DNA from: Lacinutrix jangbogonensis
GTDB lineage: Bacteria; Bacteroidota; Bacteroidia; Flavobacteriales; Flavobacteriaceae
Assembly: GCF_000797445.1 (NCBI RefSeq)
Contig: NZ_JSWF01000027.1
Location: forward strand, 62,001 to 126,000
Reading direction: 5' to 3'
DNA: 64,000 nucleotides
Numbering within the stretch: the stretch's first letter is position 1; each line of letters begins with the position of its first letter. The notes beneath the pieces were generated by a model that worked only from the letters and a program-made list of their open reading frames with translations, had not been told where the DNA came from and searched no databases. A program made the position numbers and the translations under genes. Shown piece after piece: positions 17,107-26,828 of the stretch.

Positions 17107-18552
17107 TTAAACGTGTTTATTTAAGTACCTTCCTCTGGGCGCATTACCTTCATGGAGAACAATCTCAGAATGTAGGAACTTTGCAGCAGCAGCAGAATCT
17201 TTTACTTTAGGAGCACTACGTTCTATCATTTCTAATTCGAAATCAGTCAAAACGCTTTTTCTTATTCCAGCTTCTCTCCATTGCGATAAAGGTCTACATC
17301 CTAAAGAGATTCCTCGAGCCAGTGCCAACGCATCCAGCAGTGCTTGATTAGCACCTTGTCCTTTAAACGGACTCATTGGGTGCGCTGCATCTCCTAATAG
17401 CGTTACTTGACCAGATTTCTCGAGCAATTTTGAATCGAGTAATTCTCGGTCGTATACAGGATAACCAGAAACTTGAGCTTCTAGAGTCGCTGTTAAAATT
17501 TGAGGAATAGGTTCGTGCCATTGCGTTCTGCGGCAAGCTTCTGCCTTGAGTGCTTGAGGACCTTGAGCACTTAGTGCTTTAGCTTCTTTTTCTAACATTG
17601 GAAAACTAAGTTGCCACATTACCGAGTCTAAGGTATAAGGCATCATATAGATACGCTCATGACCATTAGCGGTTTGAAATACCGTTGCAGAGTCTAATAA
17701 AGCACTATCAATACCTTCGAGATTTGCCAAAGGACAAATACCCAATATTACAATACAACCTAAGTAGTGTAATGGGCTAGTGGTTTCATCAATTATTAAG
17801 TGCCTTACAGTACTGCGAATACCATCGGCACCAACTACAAGATCAGCTTTGGCATTCTTAATTTTTCCGTCCACTTGAAAACTAAGAGCAATACGTTCAC
17901 CTTTACATTCTTTAAAATCTAATAATTGGTGTCCCCAATTCACCTTATCGTGTCCGCCGAGTTGCTCAAGCAGAGCTAAGCGCAAAGACTGTCGTGCTAT
18001 ATGGATATTTGTATGTTTCAAAGCTTTGTTTGTATTGGACTGCATCCATTTTCTCATGCCCCATTCGCCAATCACTTTTCCTTCTGTAGTATGAACCACA
18101 TGCCGTGTTGAAACCACTCCGTCTTCCAATGAAAATAATCCCAATTCTTTTATTGCTTTACTCGCTTGTTGCAAAGTAAGTCCGTAGCCTTGAGATCGTG
18201 CATCGAAGCTACTATCGCGTTCGTAAAGCGTAAATGGGATTCCACGGTGCAAACACGCCACAGCTAAGGCAACTCCTCCAATACCGCCACCTATAATCGC
18301 GACATGTGGGTAATTTTCTTTATCTACTCTAGGATGGTTAGCAGAAGAAATTAAGCCAGATCCAGAACAGTTTATGCATGAGTAAAGGTGGCCTTTAGGG
18401 CGAATAGGAACCGTTCCTTCTCCATTAGTTTTTTCAAATTGATCTAATGCCAGCTGATGAAGGAGTCGCACTTTTTTGCGGAGTCGTCGGCTTCTTTTGC
18501 CGCGTCCTTGACATGCCTTGCAAATTGTCCAGAACCCTTCTTTATTTTTCAT
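17107..18552 (-). CDS. FAD-dependent monooxygenase with N-terminal CxxCxGxG zinc-finger pair
   Basis: A 481-residue protein. Residues 1-75 carry two DnaJ-type motifs, CKACQGRG near 12-19 and CINCSGSG near 58-65, enough for one zinc site, separated by a basic helix. A class A flavoprotein monooxygenase follows: dinucleotide motif VAIIGGGIGGVALA near 83, VVGADGIRSTVR in the middle and LLGDAAHPMSPFKGQGANQALLDA as the FAD ribityl motif. Family relatives hydroxylate aromatic compounds or antibiotics (TetX-like proteins are similar); the substrate is unknown. Codons look more GC-rich than those of neighbouring genes, and it adjoins the OsmC unit, so transfer is plausible. Confidence 0.8.
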   Translation of the reverse strand: MKNKEGFWTICKACQGRGKRSRRLRKKVRLLHQLALDQFEKTNGEGTVPIRPKGHLYSCINCSGSGLISSANHPRVDKENYPHVAIIGGGIGGVALAVACLHRGIPFTLYERDSSFDARSQGYGLTLQQASKAIKELGLFSLEDGVVSTRHVVHTTEGKVIGEWGMRKWMQSNTNKALKHTNIHIARQSLRLALLEQLGGHDKVNWGHQLLDFKECKGERIALSFQVDGKIKNAKADLVVGADGIRSTVRHLIIDETTSPLHYLGCIVILGICPLANLEGIDSALLDSATVFQTANGHERIYMMPYTLDSVMWQLSFPMLEKEAKALSAQGPQALKAEACRRTQWHEPIPQILTATLEAQVSGYPVYDRELLDSKLLEKSGQVTLLGDAAHPMSPFKGQGANQALLDALALARGISLGCRPLSQWREAGIRKSVLTDFELEMIERSAPKVKDSAAAAKFLHSEIVLHEGNAPRGRYLNKHV

Positions 18553-18646
18553 CTTCTTTATTTAATCTGATAGTCTTCTACTAAATAAAAACTTAGCAAT
18601 ACAATTGGTATTCAGTCTTCCTGTAAAGTAATACTTATGGTTTTGC

Positions 18647-20227
18647 TTAAATCTTTTTTAGTACATTTTTTTTAGTAATTGCCATTGATGTTAGAACACC
18701 AGAAAACAAAGCGCCACCAACACCAGCTGTAACAATGTCTTGTCCAGTTAGGTAAAAGTTTTTAATAGGTGTTCTTGGTTTTAAAAACGATTGTCTAAAA
18801 CGAGATGGACTATGGTCTAATCCGTAAACTTCACCTTTATGGTAATTAACAAAATGTTTTGTGGTAAGTGGAGTAGACAATTCATAACAATCTATTTTTC
18901 CTTCTACTTGTGGTAATTGTTTATACAATTCCTTTAAAAGACGTTGTGCAATGTCTTCTTTAATTTTTTCATAATCTTCACCTCTTTTTTTCCATGAGGA
19001 GTCTTCCCATTTTTCAAAAAGTTCGTAAGGCACTAACGTAATAATGTCAATAGAACTTTTATCAGGATAGCGATTTTTCCAGTCTGGATCTTTAGCACAA
19101 GGAAAAGACATGTATACTACTGGAAATGGTTGCGATAAATCTGCTAAATAGTTTTCCACACAAGTATCATGGTCTCCTTTTGCTGGATAAACCCAATAAT
19201 TTGTTTTAGGAATGTTAAGTGTTTCCGGTGAACCTTTTAATCCAATATATAAACTAACATGAGCTACGGAAGGCTTTACTTTTTTTAAATGGCTATTTAA
19301 ATTATGTTTTTTAACGATACGAGGAGGTAATAATGTATTGAAAGTGGTTATTATACCAGCGTTACTGACTATATTTTTAGCTAGAATGTGTTTTCCATTT
19401 TTCATCTGTACACCAATTGCTGTATTATTTTTTATAATAATTTCATCAACTTCTGCACTAACTAATAGTGTTCCTCCTGCTGCTTCAATAACAGGATCTA
19501 TTGTTTTAACAATTTGTGAAGAACCTCCAATAGGAAAGCTTCCTCCATTAAAATAATGTCGCGCTACAGAGGCGTGCATTGAAAAACTACTTTGCTTTGG
19601 TGGTAATCCATAATCGCCATATTGACCAGTTAAAACTTTTATTAAGTCTTCATTATTGGTTAACGACCGTAGTACTTCGTATGTGGTTTTATCTGAATAT
19701 TTGTAAAATGGGTTTTTTAAAAACCGCCCAACGAGTGCAATAGTTAAAGATGACATGGTTTTACTAATATAATAGTTCTTGCTCGTTTTTACGGCTTTAA
19801 AAACCATGTTAACATAAGCTTCTATGGCTTGCTCTTCTTCAGGGAAATAGGAAATCATTTTTTCTTTAAAGTTTTTAACGCCTTTAACAAAATCATAGTG
19901 TTTATCACCAATTATAATTCGGTCATAAACGTCTCCCATATCTTCCCATTTTAAGTTCCCATCACTCACATAATCAAACAATTTTTTTAAGATACTGTTC
20001 TCTCTTTGTACTTCACCTATATAATGAATGCCCACATCCCATTCGTAACCTTTACGTTTAAAAATATGTGTAAAGCCTCCTGCAGTGTAATGTCTTTCTA
20101 AAACTAATACCTTTTGACCTTCTTTTGCTAAAATAGCAGCAGTGGCAAGACCACCCATTCCAGAGCCTATAATAATAGTGTCATACTTTTCTTGAAGCAA
20201 CGGTTTCTTCTTATAAGATTGAATCAT
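18647..20227 (-). CDS. Phytoene desaturase / retinol saturase-like FAD oxidoreductase
   Basis: A 526-residue protein. The N-terminal Rossmann motif is YDTIIIGSGMGGLATAAILA (residues 15-34), followed by VLVLERHYTAGGFTHIFKRKGYEWDVG, typical of the CrtI/CrtISO/RetSat group, and the C-terminal FAD motif is NFYLTGQDIVTAGVGGALFSG. Members desaturate, isomerise or saturate polyene lipids such as carotenoids or retinol. No other carotenoid gene is adjacent, so the substrate is open. It is divergent from the DUF2851 gene. Confidence 0.8.
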   Translation of the reverse strand: MIQSYKKKPLLQEKYDTIIIGSGMGGLATAAILAKEGQKVLVLERHYTAGGFTHIFKRKGYEWDVGIHYIGEVQRENSILKKLFDYVSDGNLKWEDMGDVYDRIIIGDKHYDFVKGVKNFKEKMISYFPEEEQAIEAYVNMVFKAVKTSKNYYISKTMSSLTIALVGRFLKNPFYKYSDKTTYEVLRSLTNNEDLIKVLTGQYGDYGLPPKQSSFSMHASVARHYFNGGSFPIGGSSQIVKTIDPVIEAAGGTLLVSAEVDEIIIKNNTAIGVQMKNGKHILAKNIVSNAGIITTFNTLLPPRIVKKHNLNSHLKKVKPSVAHVSLYIGLKGSPETLNIPKTNYWVYPAKGDHDTCVENYLADLSQPFPVVYMSFPCAKDPDWKNRYPDKSSIDIITLVPYELFEKWEDSSWKKRGEDYEKIKEDIAQRLLKELYKQLPQVEGKIDCYELSTPLTTKHFVNYHKGEVYGLDHSPSRFRQSFLKPRTPIKNFYLTGQDIVTAGVGGALFSGVLTSMAITKKNVLKKI

Positions 20228-20354
20228 TTGGTTGTTTTTCTATTTTGATAAAATATTTAATTGATAAAGAAATAGTTCAATACTGAAACAAGTTCAGCAC
20301 AAGTAAACGAAGTTAGCTTAAAAAATAATAATAAAGTGAAATTTAATGTTTAAG

Positions 20355-20362
20355 TAAATTTG
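20355..20362 (+). promoter_or_regulatory. Candidate -7 element TAAATTTG for the DUF2851 gene
   Basis: It fits TAnnTTTG and ends 11 bases before the ATG at 20374, implying a very short leader. There is no convincing -33 box. Confidence 0.35.
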
Positions 20363-20373
20363 TACATTTAAAC

Positions 20374-21648
20374 ATGCAAGAAGACTTTCTACATTACCTC
20401 TGGAAACATAAAAAGATAATAACTACAAACCTCAAAACTACCACAGGAGAATTAGTTACAATTAGTAAAGTAGGAGAACACAACCAAAACGCAGGACCAG
20501 ATTTTTTTAATGCACAATTAAAAATTGGTAAGCAACTTTGGGCAGGAAATCTAGAAATCCATATAAAATCGAGCGATTGGTATTTGCATAACCACGAAAC
20601 AGATAGTAATTACGATAACGTAATTATACATGTGGTTTGGGAACATGATACCGAAATATTTAGAAAAGACAACACAGAAATACCAACACTAGAATTAAAA
20701 CACTACGTAACTCAAGAGGCTTTAAACAATTATCAAAAATTATTTAACAACACTCAAAAATGGATAAACTGTGAGAACGACTTTGGCTCAATAGATAGCT
20801 TTACCATTTCAAATTGGTTAGAACGCTTATATTTTGAACGCTTAGAACGTAAAGCAAACGACATTTCAATGGTCTTAGAACAAAGCACTAATAATTGGGA
20901 AGCCGTTTTGTTTAAAATGTTGTCTAAAAACTTTGGCCTAAAAGTAAATGGAGAAGCGTTTGGAAGTATTGCAAATTCGTTCGATTTTTCAATAATTAGG
21001 AAACAACAATCCAAACTTTTAAGTTTAGAAGCGCTATTATATGGTCAAGCAGAATTATTAGAAGACGATTGCCAAGAACCATATTATTTGGCACTCGAAA
21101 AAGAATATCAATTTTTAAAACAGAAATTCAGCTTGTCTTCTCAAAATATAACTCCATTACAATTTTTTAGGTTGCGTCCTCCAAATTTCCCAACCATTAG
21201 GTTGTCGCAATTAGCTAATTTGTATTATGTACATCACAATCTTTTTTCAAGAATTATAGCAGCCAAAACTTTAGAGGATTTTTATAATTTGTTTTCTGTA
21301 GAAACTTCTGTGTTTTGGGAAACGCATTATACTTTTAGTAAAGCATCTAAAGTATCAAAAAAGAGATTAACAAAATCGTTTATAGATTTGCTTTTGATTA
21401 ATACTATTATCCCAATAAAATTTAGTTATGCCAAACAACTTGGTAAGCCCATAGGCGAAGAGATTGTCCATTTACTGCGGCAGATTGCTTCAGAAAAAAA
21501 TAGCATTGTAAATAAATTCAATAGTTTAAAAATGGTTTCTAAATCAGCTCTAGATTCTCAGGCTTTACTTCAGCTGAAAACAGAATATTGCAATAAAAAT
21601 AAATGCTTACAATGTAAAGTTGGAAATGCTGTTTTAAACAGAAATTAA
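20374..21648 (+). CDS. DUF2851 family protein
   Basis: A 424-residue cytosolic protein. It opens MQEDFLHYLWKHKKI and continues with HNQNAGPDFFNAQLKIG, GNLEIHIKSSDWYLH and YDNVIIHVVWEHD, the conserved N-terminal block of DUF2851, which is found almost only in Bacteroidota and has a restriction-endonuclease-like D...E-x-H pattern (P-D-F near 47-49, E-I-H near 63-65). Nuclease activity is inference. A C-terminal cysteine motif, CNKNKCLQCKVG, may bind metal. It leads a same-strand run with pspC and a potassium channel gene. Confidence 0.85.
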   Translation: MQEDFLHYLWKHKKIITTNLKTTTGELVTISKVGEHNQNAGPDFFNAQLKIGKQLWAGNLEIHIKSSDWYLHNHETDSNYDNVIIHVVWEHDTEIFRKDNTEIPTLELKHYVTQEALNNYQKLFNNTQKWINCENDFGSIDSFTISNWLERLYFERLERKANDISMVLEQSTNNWEAVLFKMLSKNFGLKVNGEAFGSIANSFDFSIIRKQQSKLLSLEALLYGQAELLEDDCQEPYYLALEKEYQFLKQKFSLSSQNITPLQFFRLRPPNFPTIRLSQLANLYYVHHNLFSRIIAAKTLEDFYNLFSVETSVFWETHYTFSKASKVSKKRLTKSFIDLLLINTIIPIKFSYAKQLGKPIGEEIVHLLRQIASEKNSIVNKFNSLKMVSKSALDSQALLQLKTEYCNKNKCLQCKVGNAVLNRN

Positions 21649-21709
21649 ACGCTGAAAAATTATATTTATTTGAAGTTTAAAAAGCAGAATTTTATAATTA
21701 CCTTGCAAT

Positions 21710-21937
21710 ATGCAATTAGCACATACTTTATTATTATATTTTCAAAAACACGGCTATCATGTTTGTCAGCGTATTGCAGACAGAATTGGAATTCGTGCAA
21801 AAATTGTGCGTACCACTTTTATGTACTTAACATTTGTAACGGTAGGATTTGGTTTTGCGTTATACTTATTTATGGCTTTTTGGATGCGAATAAAGGATAT
21901 AGTTTACACTAAAAGAACATCGGTTTTCGATTTGTAA
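21710..21937 (+). CDS. Small PspC-domain membrane protein
   Basis: A 75-residue protein. GYHVCQRIADRIGIRAKIVRT, followed by TFMYLTFVTVGFGFALYLFMAFWM, matches the core of the PspC domain (a short amphipathic helix, then one membrane helix). Here the domain stands alone. PspC proteins sense or transmit envelope stress in other bacteria; the role in this group is not known. The stop is 3 bases before the potassium channel start, so the two are probably translated from one mRNA. An overlapping frame from 21670 has no similarity that I recognise. Confidence 0.7.
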   Translation: MQLAHTLLLYFQKHGYHVCQRIADRIGIRAKIVRTTFMYLTFVTVGFGFALYLFMAFWMRIKDIVYTKRTSVFDL

Positions 21938-21940
21938 AAA

Positions 21941-22966
21941 ATGATAAATTCACTTCTTAAGTTTTTCAGAACTAAAATATATTTGGCATTAACACTATTA
22001 GTAATGGTTTTACTAATAGGTATTTTAGGTTTTAAACTTATTTCTGGATATTCTTGGGTGGATGCTGTTTATATGACGGTTATAACTATTACAACCGTTG
22101 GTTTTGGAGAAGTAAAGCCACTTGATGATATTTCAAAAATGTTTACTGTGTTTTTAATACTATCTAGCGTAGTAATTGTAGGTTACGCGCTTTCTATTAT
22201 TACAGAATACATTTTAAGTGCTAATAATCTTGACGATTTAAAAAGAAAAAAGATGCAAAAGAAAATTGATGGTTTCGAGAATCATACCATTATTTGTGGT
22301 TATGGACGTAATGGAAAACAGGCGGCAAAGAAATTAATGTCCTATAATAGACCATTTGTAATTATCGAAAGAGATAAAGAGGTTCTCGAAAAGAGTCAAA
22401 GTGAAATGGTTCCAATGGTTTTAGGTAATGCAAATGAAGACGAAGTACTAATGTTAGCAGGTTTAGAGAGAGCAAGTACTCTTATTTCTGCTTTGCCTAG
22501 TGATGCAGACAATTTATTTGTAGTGCTATCAGCTAGACAACTAAATAAAGATGCCTGTATAATTAGTCGTGCTTCAGAAGAAACATCATATCAAAAATTA
22601 AAACTTGCAGGAGCTAATAATGTCATTCTACCAGATAGAATTGGAGGAGATCATATGGCTTCTTTGGTAGTTGTTCCAGATTTAATAGAATTTATAGATA
22701 ATCTTTCTATTGGCGGAAACGAAAATGTAAATATTGAAGAAATAGATGTAGATAAACTCTATAATACTTCTGGTAAACTAAAGACAATTAAAGACTTAGA
22801 CTTAAGAAATAAAACAGGTTGTACCGTTATTGGTTTTAAAGGAAACGATGGTGAGTACATTGTAAACCCTGAAGCCGAAATAAAATTAGTGCCACATTCT
22901 AAGGTTATTGTTTTAGGTCGACCAGAGCAAATTCAAGAGCTTAATTCTATTTATGATTTAGACTAG
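21941..22966 (+). CDS. Two-helix potassium channel with TrkA-N (RCK) regulatory domain
   Basis: A 341-residue protein. Helix 1 is at about 14-34, the pore loop with selectivity filter is TITTVGFGEVKP near 50-61, and helix 2 is at about 68-90. An RCK/TrkA-N Rossmann domain begins HTIICGYGRNGKQAAKKLM near 113, with the acidic residue in VIIERDKEV, and a TrkA-C-like domain ends the protein. This is a ligand-gated potassium channel of the inner membrane (GsuK/MthK-like layout). Confidence 0.9.
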   Translation: MINSLLKFFRTKIYLALTLLVMVLLIGILGFKLISGYSWVDAVYMTVITITTVGFGEVKPLDDISKMFTVFLILSSVVIVGYALSIITEYILSANNLDDLKRKKMQKKIDGFENHTIICGYGRNGKQAAKKLMSYNRPFVIIERDKEVLEKSQSEMVPMVLGNANEDEVLMLAGLERASTLISALPSDADNLFVVLSARQLNKDACIISRASEETSYQKLKLAGANNVILPDRIGGDHMASLVVVPDLIEFIDNLSIGGNENVNIEEIDVDKLYNTSGKLKTIKDLDLRNKTGCTVIGFKGNDGEYIVNPEAEIKLVPHSKVIVLGRPEQIQELNSIYDLD

Positions 22967-23060
22967 AATAAATCTTTTTAACAACTAGCATTTTATAAAT
23001 TCAGCAATTTTTCGCATATTGCTATTCTTAAACTAACAATTAACTAACAAAAACTAAATT

Positions 23061-24671
23061 ATGAAGAAATATCTTCTTTCAATTTTCTCACTAATATTAC
23101 CACTGTTGTCTATTGCTCAAGACGCAACAGAGGTTGGTATCGATCAAAAAATCGATAATGCCTTTGGCTCTGCTACAGGTTGGTTTGTAGATATTATATT
23201 TTATAAAATTGACTTTGGTGGCGGCATAGAAGTATTCTGGGTTTTATTTCCTTTAATTATTGGTGCTTTATATTTTACATTTTACTTCAACTTTATAAAC
23301 TTTAGAGGCTTCTTAACTTCAATTAATATTGTAAGAGGTAAGTATGACCATTTAGATGGTGCGGATGATAAAAGTGTACAAGATCTGCATGTTGCTGGAG
23401 ATCCATCACCAGATGGAGATGCAATTGAAACTATTAAAGTTGAAAATCATGAAGGAGAAGTAACCCATTTTCAGGCATTAACAGCTGCGCTATCTGCAAC
23501 GGTTGGCTTAGGGAATATTGCAGGTGTAGCTATTGCAGTTTCAATAGGTGGCGCAGGAGCGACGTTTTGGATGATCATTGCTGGGTTCTTAGGAATGGCA
23601 TCAAAATTTGTAGAATGTACTTTAGGTGTAAAATATAGAGATATTGAAGCAGATGGAACCGTTTACGGTGGGCCAATGTATTACCTTACCAAAGGATTAA
23701 AATCTAAAGGTCTTGGTGGTTTAGGTAAAGTGTTAGCAGTATTATTCGCCATTTTTGTTATTGGTGGCTCTTTTGGAGGTGGAAACATGTTCCAAGTAAA
23801 TCAAGCTTTTCAATTAGTAGAAAATATTACTGGAGGAGAACAATCTTTCCTTCATGGTTATGGTTGGGCATTTGGTCTTGTTATGGCAATTTTAGTTGGT
23901 ATCGTAATTATTGGTGGTATCCAGAAAATCGCAAAAGTAACCGACAAAATTGTGCCATTTATGGTCGTAATTTATGTTGCAGCATCACTATTTGTAATCA
24001 TTTCTAAATACGATATGATAGGCTCTGCTTTCGCTGCAATATGGAATGGAGCATTTAGTCCAGAAGGAATTGCTGGTGGTGTTGTTGGTGTATTAGTTCA
24101 AGGATTTAGACGTGCAGCATTCTCGAATGAAGCAGGTATTGGTTCGGCTTCTATAGCGCACGCAGCAGTAAAAACAAAATATGCAGCAAGTGAAGGTTTA
24201 GTGGCATTATTAGAACCATTTATAGATACCGTTGTTGTTTGTACAATGACGGCTTTAGTTCTAATTATTACTGGTTTTGTAGACCCATCAAATCCTCCAG
24301 GAAGTGATGCTCAAGCAATATTATTAACGTCTAGTGCTTTCGAATCTTCAATCTCATGGTTTCCTTATGTATTAACAATAGCTGTTGTGTTATTCGCATT
24401 TAGCTCAATGATATCTTGGTCTTATTACGGTTTTCAAGGGTGGTCTTACCTATTTGGACGCTCTAAAAGGGCAGAATATACTTATAAGGTTATTTTCTGT
24501 GTGTTTGTAGTTATTGGTGCAGCGGCAAGTTTAGGCTCTGTTATTGGTTTCTCGGATGCCATGGTATTTGCCATGATGGTTCCAAACATGATTGGTCTTG
24601 TCCTTCTTGCGCCTAAAGTAAAAGAAGAGCTTGTAAGGTATAGGTCTGCCATTAAAGCTAAAAAAGAATAA
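23061..24671 (+). CDS. Alanine/glycine:cation symporter (AGCS family)
   Basis: A 536-residue protein with a signal-like start ([20 protein letters not shown]), then about ten helices. Family motifs include [43 protein letters not shown] and [18 protein letters not shown]. The transporter imports alanine or glycine with sodium or protons. An acidic loop of about 50 residues between the first and second helix ([20 protein letters not shown]) is a lineage-specific addition. Its stop is 15 bases before the next start. Confidence 0.9.
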   Translation: MKKYLLSIFSLILPLLSIAQDATEVGIDQKIDNAFGSATGWFVDIIFYKIDFGGGIEVFWVLFPLIIGALYFTFYFNFINFRGFLTSINIVRGKYDHLDGADDKSVQDLHVAGDPSPDGDAIETIKVENHEGEVTHFQALTAALSATVGLGNIAGVAIAVSIGGAGATFWMIIAGFLGMASKFVECTLGVKYRDIEADGTVYGGPMYYLTKGLKSKGLGGLGKVLAVLFAIFVIGGSFGGGNMFQVNQAFQLVENITGGEQSFLHGYGWAFGLVMAILVGIVIIGGIQKIAKVTDKIVPFMVVIYVAASLFVIISKYDMIGSAFAAIWNGAFSPEGIAGGVVGVLVQGFRRAAFSNEAGIGSASIAHAAVKTKYAASEGLVALLEPFIDTVVVCTMTALVLIITGFVDPSNPPGSDAQAILLTSSAFESSISWFPYVLTIAVVLFAFSSMISWSYYGFQGWSYLFGRSKRAEYTYKVIFCVFVVIGAAASLGSVIGFSDAMVFAMMVPNMIGLVLLAPKVKEELVRYRSAIKAKKE

Positions 24672-24686
24672 TATATTAATATTATT

Positions 24687-25565
24687 ATGAAAAATATAAG
24701 GTCCCATTTCAAGTTCACTAAGGAACAAAGAAATGGGATTTTTTTATTGCTATTACTTATCATTACTTTGCAATGCGTGTATGCATTTATGAATTTTTCT
24801 TCGGAAGAAATAATAGTAGATTCAAAAGAATTACAATTATTTCAAACAGAAATAGATTCATTAAAATTGGTTGAAATTGAAAATCGTAAACCAAAAATTT
24901 ATCCTTTCAATCCAAATTTTGTTACCGATTATAAAGGCTATACTTTAGGCATGTCTAGTGATGAAATTAATAGGCTTTTAAAGTTTAGAGCTAAGGGGCA
25001 ATGGGTGAATTCAGCAAAGCAGTTTCAGCAAGTCACAAGAGTTTCAGATTCTATATTCAATAAAATATCACCTTATTTCAAATTTCCAGATTGGGTAACA
25101 AACCCAAAACCTAAAAAGCAATACACTAAGTTTTTCAATACTAATAAACCAAAATCTGAAGCCGAGAAAATAGATTTAAACACGGCAACAGCGTTGCAGC
25201 TTCAAAAGGTTTATGGCATAGGTGAAGCCTTTTCGGAACGGATTATTAAATACCGTACAAAACAAAATGGTTTTGTTTCAATACTAGAATTAGGTCAAGT
25301 CTACGGCTTAAAGCCTGAAACGATAGAAGAGCTTAAAAAATCATTTAGCCTAAAAACACCAAAGCGCATTAATCAAGTTAATATAAATACAGCAACAAAG
25401 GCAGAGTTGGTAATCGTTAGATTTGTAGATTACGAAATTGCCCGCAATATTATAGAGTACAGGACGCTACACGAGGGCTTTAAGTCGCTTAATGAATTAA
25501 CAAAAGTTAAAGACTTTCCTGTTAAAAAAATAGAGATAATTAAGTTATATTTGCATCTAAATTAG
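24687..25565 (+). CDS. Membrane-anchored helix-hairpin-helix (ComEA-like) protein
   Basis: A 292-residue protein with one membrane helix (about residues 17-34, IFLLLLLIITLQCVYAF). At the C-terminus there are two helix-hairpin-helix DNA-binding units: KIDLNTATALQLQKVYGIGE and VNINTATKAELVIVRFVDYE. The D/V-x-L/I-N-T-A motif is the ComEA signature. The second copy lacks the usual G-I-G hairpin (RFVDYE instead). A role in DNA uptake or envelope-linked DNA binding is inferred. It is followed by the acyl-CoA dehydrogenase after 11 bases. Confidence 0.85.
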   Translation: MKNIRSHFKFTKEQRNGIFLLLLLIITLQCVYAFMNFSSEEIIVDSKELQLFQTEIDSLKLVEIENRKPKIYPFNPNFVTDYKGYTLGMSSDEINRLLKFRAKGQWVNSAKQFQQVTRVSDSIFNKISPYFKFPDWVTNPKPKKQYTKFFNTNKPKSEAEKIDLNTATALQLQKVYGIGEAFSERIIKYRTKQNGFVSILELGQVYGLKPETIEELKKSFSLKTPKRINQVNINTATKAELVIVRFVDYEIARNIIEYRTLHEGFKSLNELTKVKDFPVKKIEIIKLYLHLN

Positions 25566-25576
25566 AATACAATAAA

Positions 25577-26749
25577 ATGGATAGCAGATACTTCACTGAA
25601 GAGCATAATTTATTTAGACAAAGTTTAGCAGATTTCTTGCAAAAAGAAGTTGTTCCACATATAGATAAGTGGGAAAAGACAGGACACATTGAGCGTTTTA
25701 TTTGGGAGAAATTTGGTGAAATGGGCTTTTTCGGGATAGCGTATCCAGAAGCTTATGGAGGTATGGATTTAGATCTGTTTTACACAGTTATCTTTTTAGA
25801 AGAACTTCAGAAAATAAATTCAGGTGGTTTTGCAGCTGCGATGTGGGCTCATGCGTACTTAGCAATGACTCATGTAAATGCTGAAGGTAGCGAAGAAGTT
25901 AAACAAAAATACTTAGCTAAAAGTATCACTGGTGAGTTAATTGGTGCCATGGCAGTAACCGAACCTTTTGGAGGTAGTGATGTTGCAGGAATGAGAACAA
26001 CTGCTGTTAAAAAAGGAGATGTTTATGTGTTAAATGGTTCAAAAACATTCATTACAAATGGTGTCTATAGCGATTACATAGTTGTCGCTGCTAAAACAAG
26101 TCCAGAACTTGGTAACAAAGGGATTAGTATTTTTATTGTAGATAGAGATGCTAAAGGTGTAAGTGCAACCAAATTAGATAAATTAGGTTGGAGAGCTTCG
26201 GATACTGGTGAAATTGCTTTTGATAATGTTACCATCCCTGCAAGTCATTTAATGGGAGAAGAAGGAAAAGGGTTTCCATACATTATGCAACACTTTGCTT
26301 TCGAACGTTTAATAATGGGAATCAACGCACATGCTAGAGCAGAATTTGCTTTAGAGTATGCAGTAAAATATATGGGAGAACGCCAAGCTTTTGGTAAAAC
26401 TATAGATAAGTTTCAAGCACTACGTCATACAATGGCAGATTGTTTTGCAGATATGGAGGTGTGTAAAGAGTTTAATTACACAGTCGCAGCAAGATTGGAT
26501 AAAAATGAATATGTTGTAAAAGAAGCAACCATTTCAAAATTGCGTTCTACAAAAATGGCAGACGATGTTATTTATCAATGCCTTCAAATGTTGGGAGGTT
26601 ATGGTTATATGGAAGAGTATCCATTGGCACGCTTATTGCGTGATAGTAGGTTAGGACCTATTGGTGGAGGAACTTCAGAAATTCTTAGAGAGATTATCGC
26701 TAAAATGGTGATTGACAAGAAAGAGTATAAAGCAGCTGTGAAGCACTAA
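25577..26749 (+). CDS. Acyl-CoA dehydrogenase (long-chain type)
   Basis: A 390-residue flavoprotein. Signatures are AMAVTEPFGGSDVAGMRTTAV (FAD/substrate), FAFERLIMGINAHA and the C-terminal RDSRLGPIGGGTSEILREII. The usual short- and medium-chain catalytic glutamate in EGTSE is glycine here (GGTSE), as in long-chain and isovaleryl enzymes where the base lies on another helix. The glutamate in FERL is the likely base. It catalyses the first step of beta-oxidation, passing electrons to ETF. It follows the HhH gene closely. Confidence 0.9.
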   Translation: MDSRYFTEEHNLFRQSLADFLQKEVVPHIDKWEKTGHIERFIWEKFGEMGFFGIAYPEAYGGMDLDLFYTVIFLEELQKINSGGFAAAMWAHAYLAMTHVNAEGSEEVKQKYLAKSITGELIGAMAVTEPFGGSDVAGMRTTAVKKGDVYVLNGSKTFITNGVYSDYIVVAAKTSPELGNKGISIFIVDRDAKGVSATKLDKLGWRASDTGEIAFDNVTIPASHLMGEEGKGFPYIMQHFAFERLIMGINAHARAEFALEYAVKYMGERQAFGKTIDKFQALRHTMADCFADMEVCKEFNYTVAARLDKNEYVVKEATISKLRSTKMADDVIYQCLQMLGGYGYMEEYPLARLLRDSRLGPIGGGTSEILREIIAKMVIDKKEYKAAVKH

Positions 26750-26828
26750 ATTTCCGATAACGTAGGAATCTCTTCTTAAATAGAGAAAGGTCATAATGAA
26801 GGTCAAAAACATTATAAATTTTTTTAAC

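Noticed and set aside
21670-21912. An 80-residue ORF overlapping the PspC gene
   Set aside because: A different frame with no recognisable domain, while the overlapping frame gives a good PspC core.
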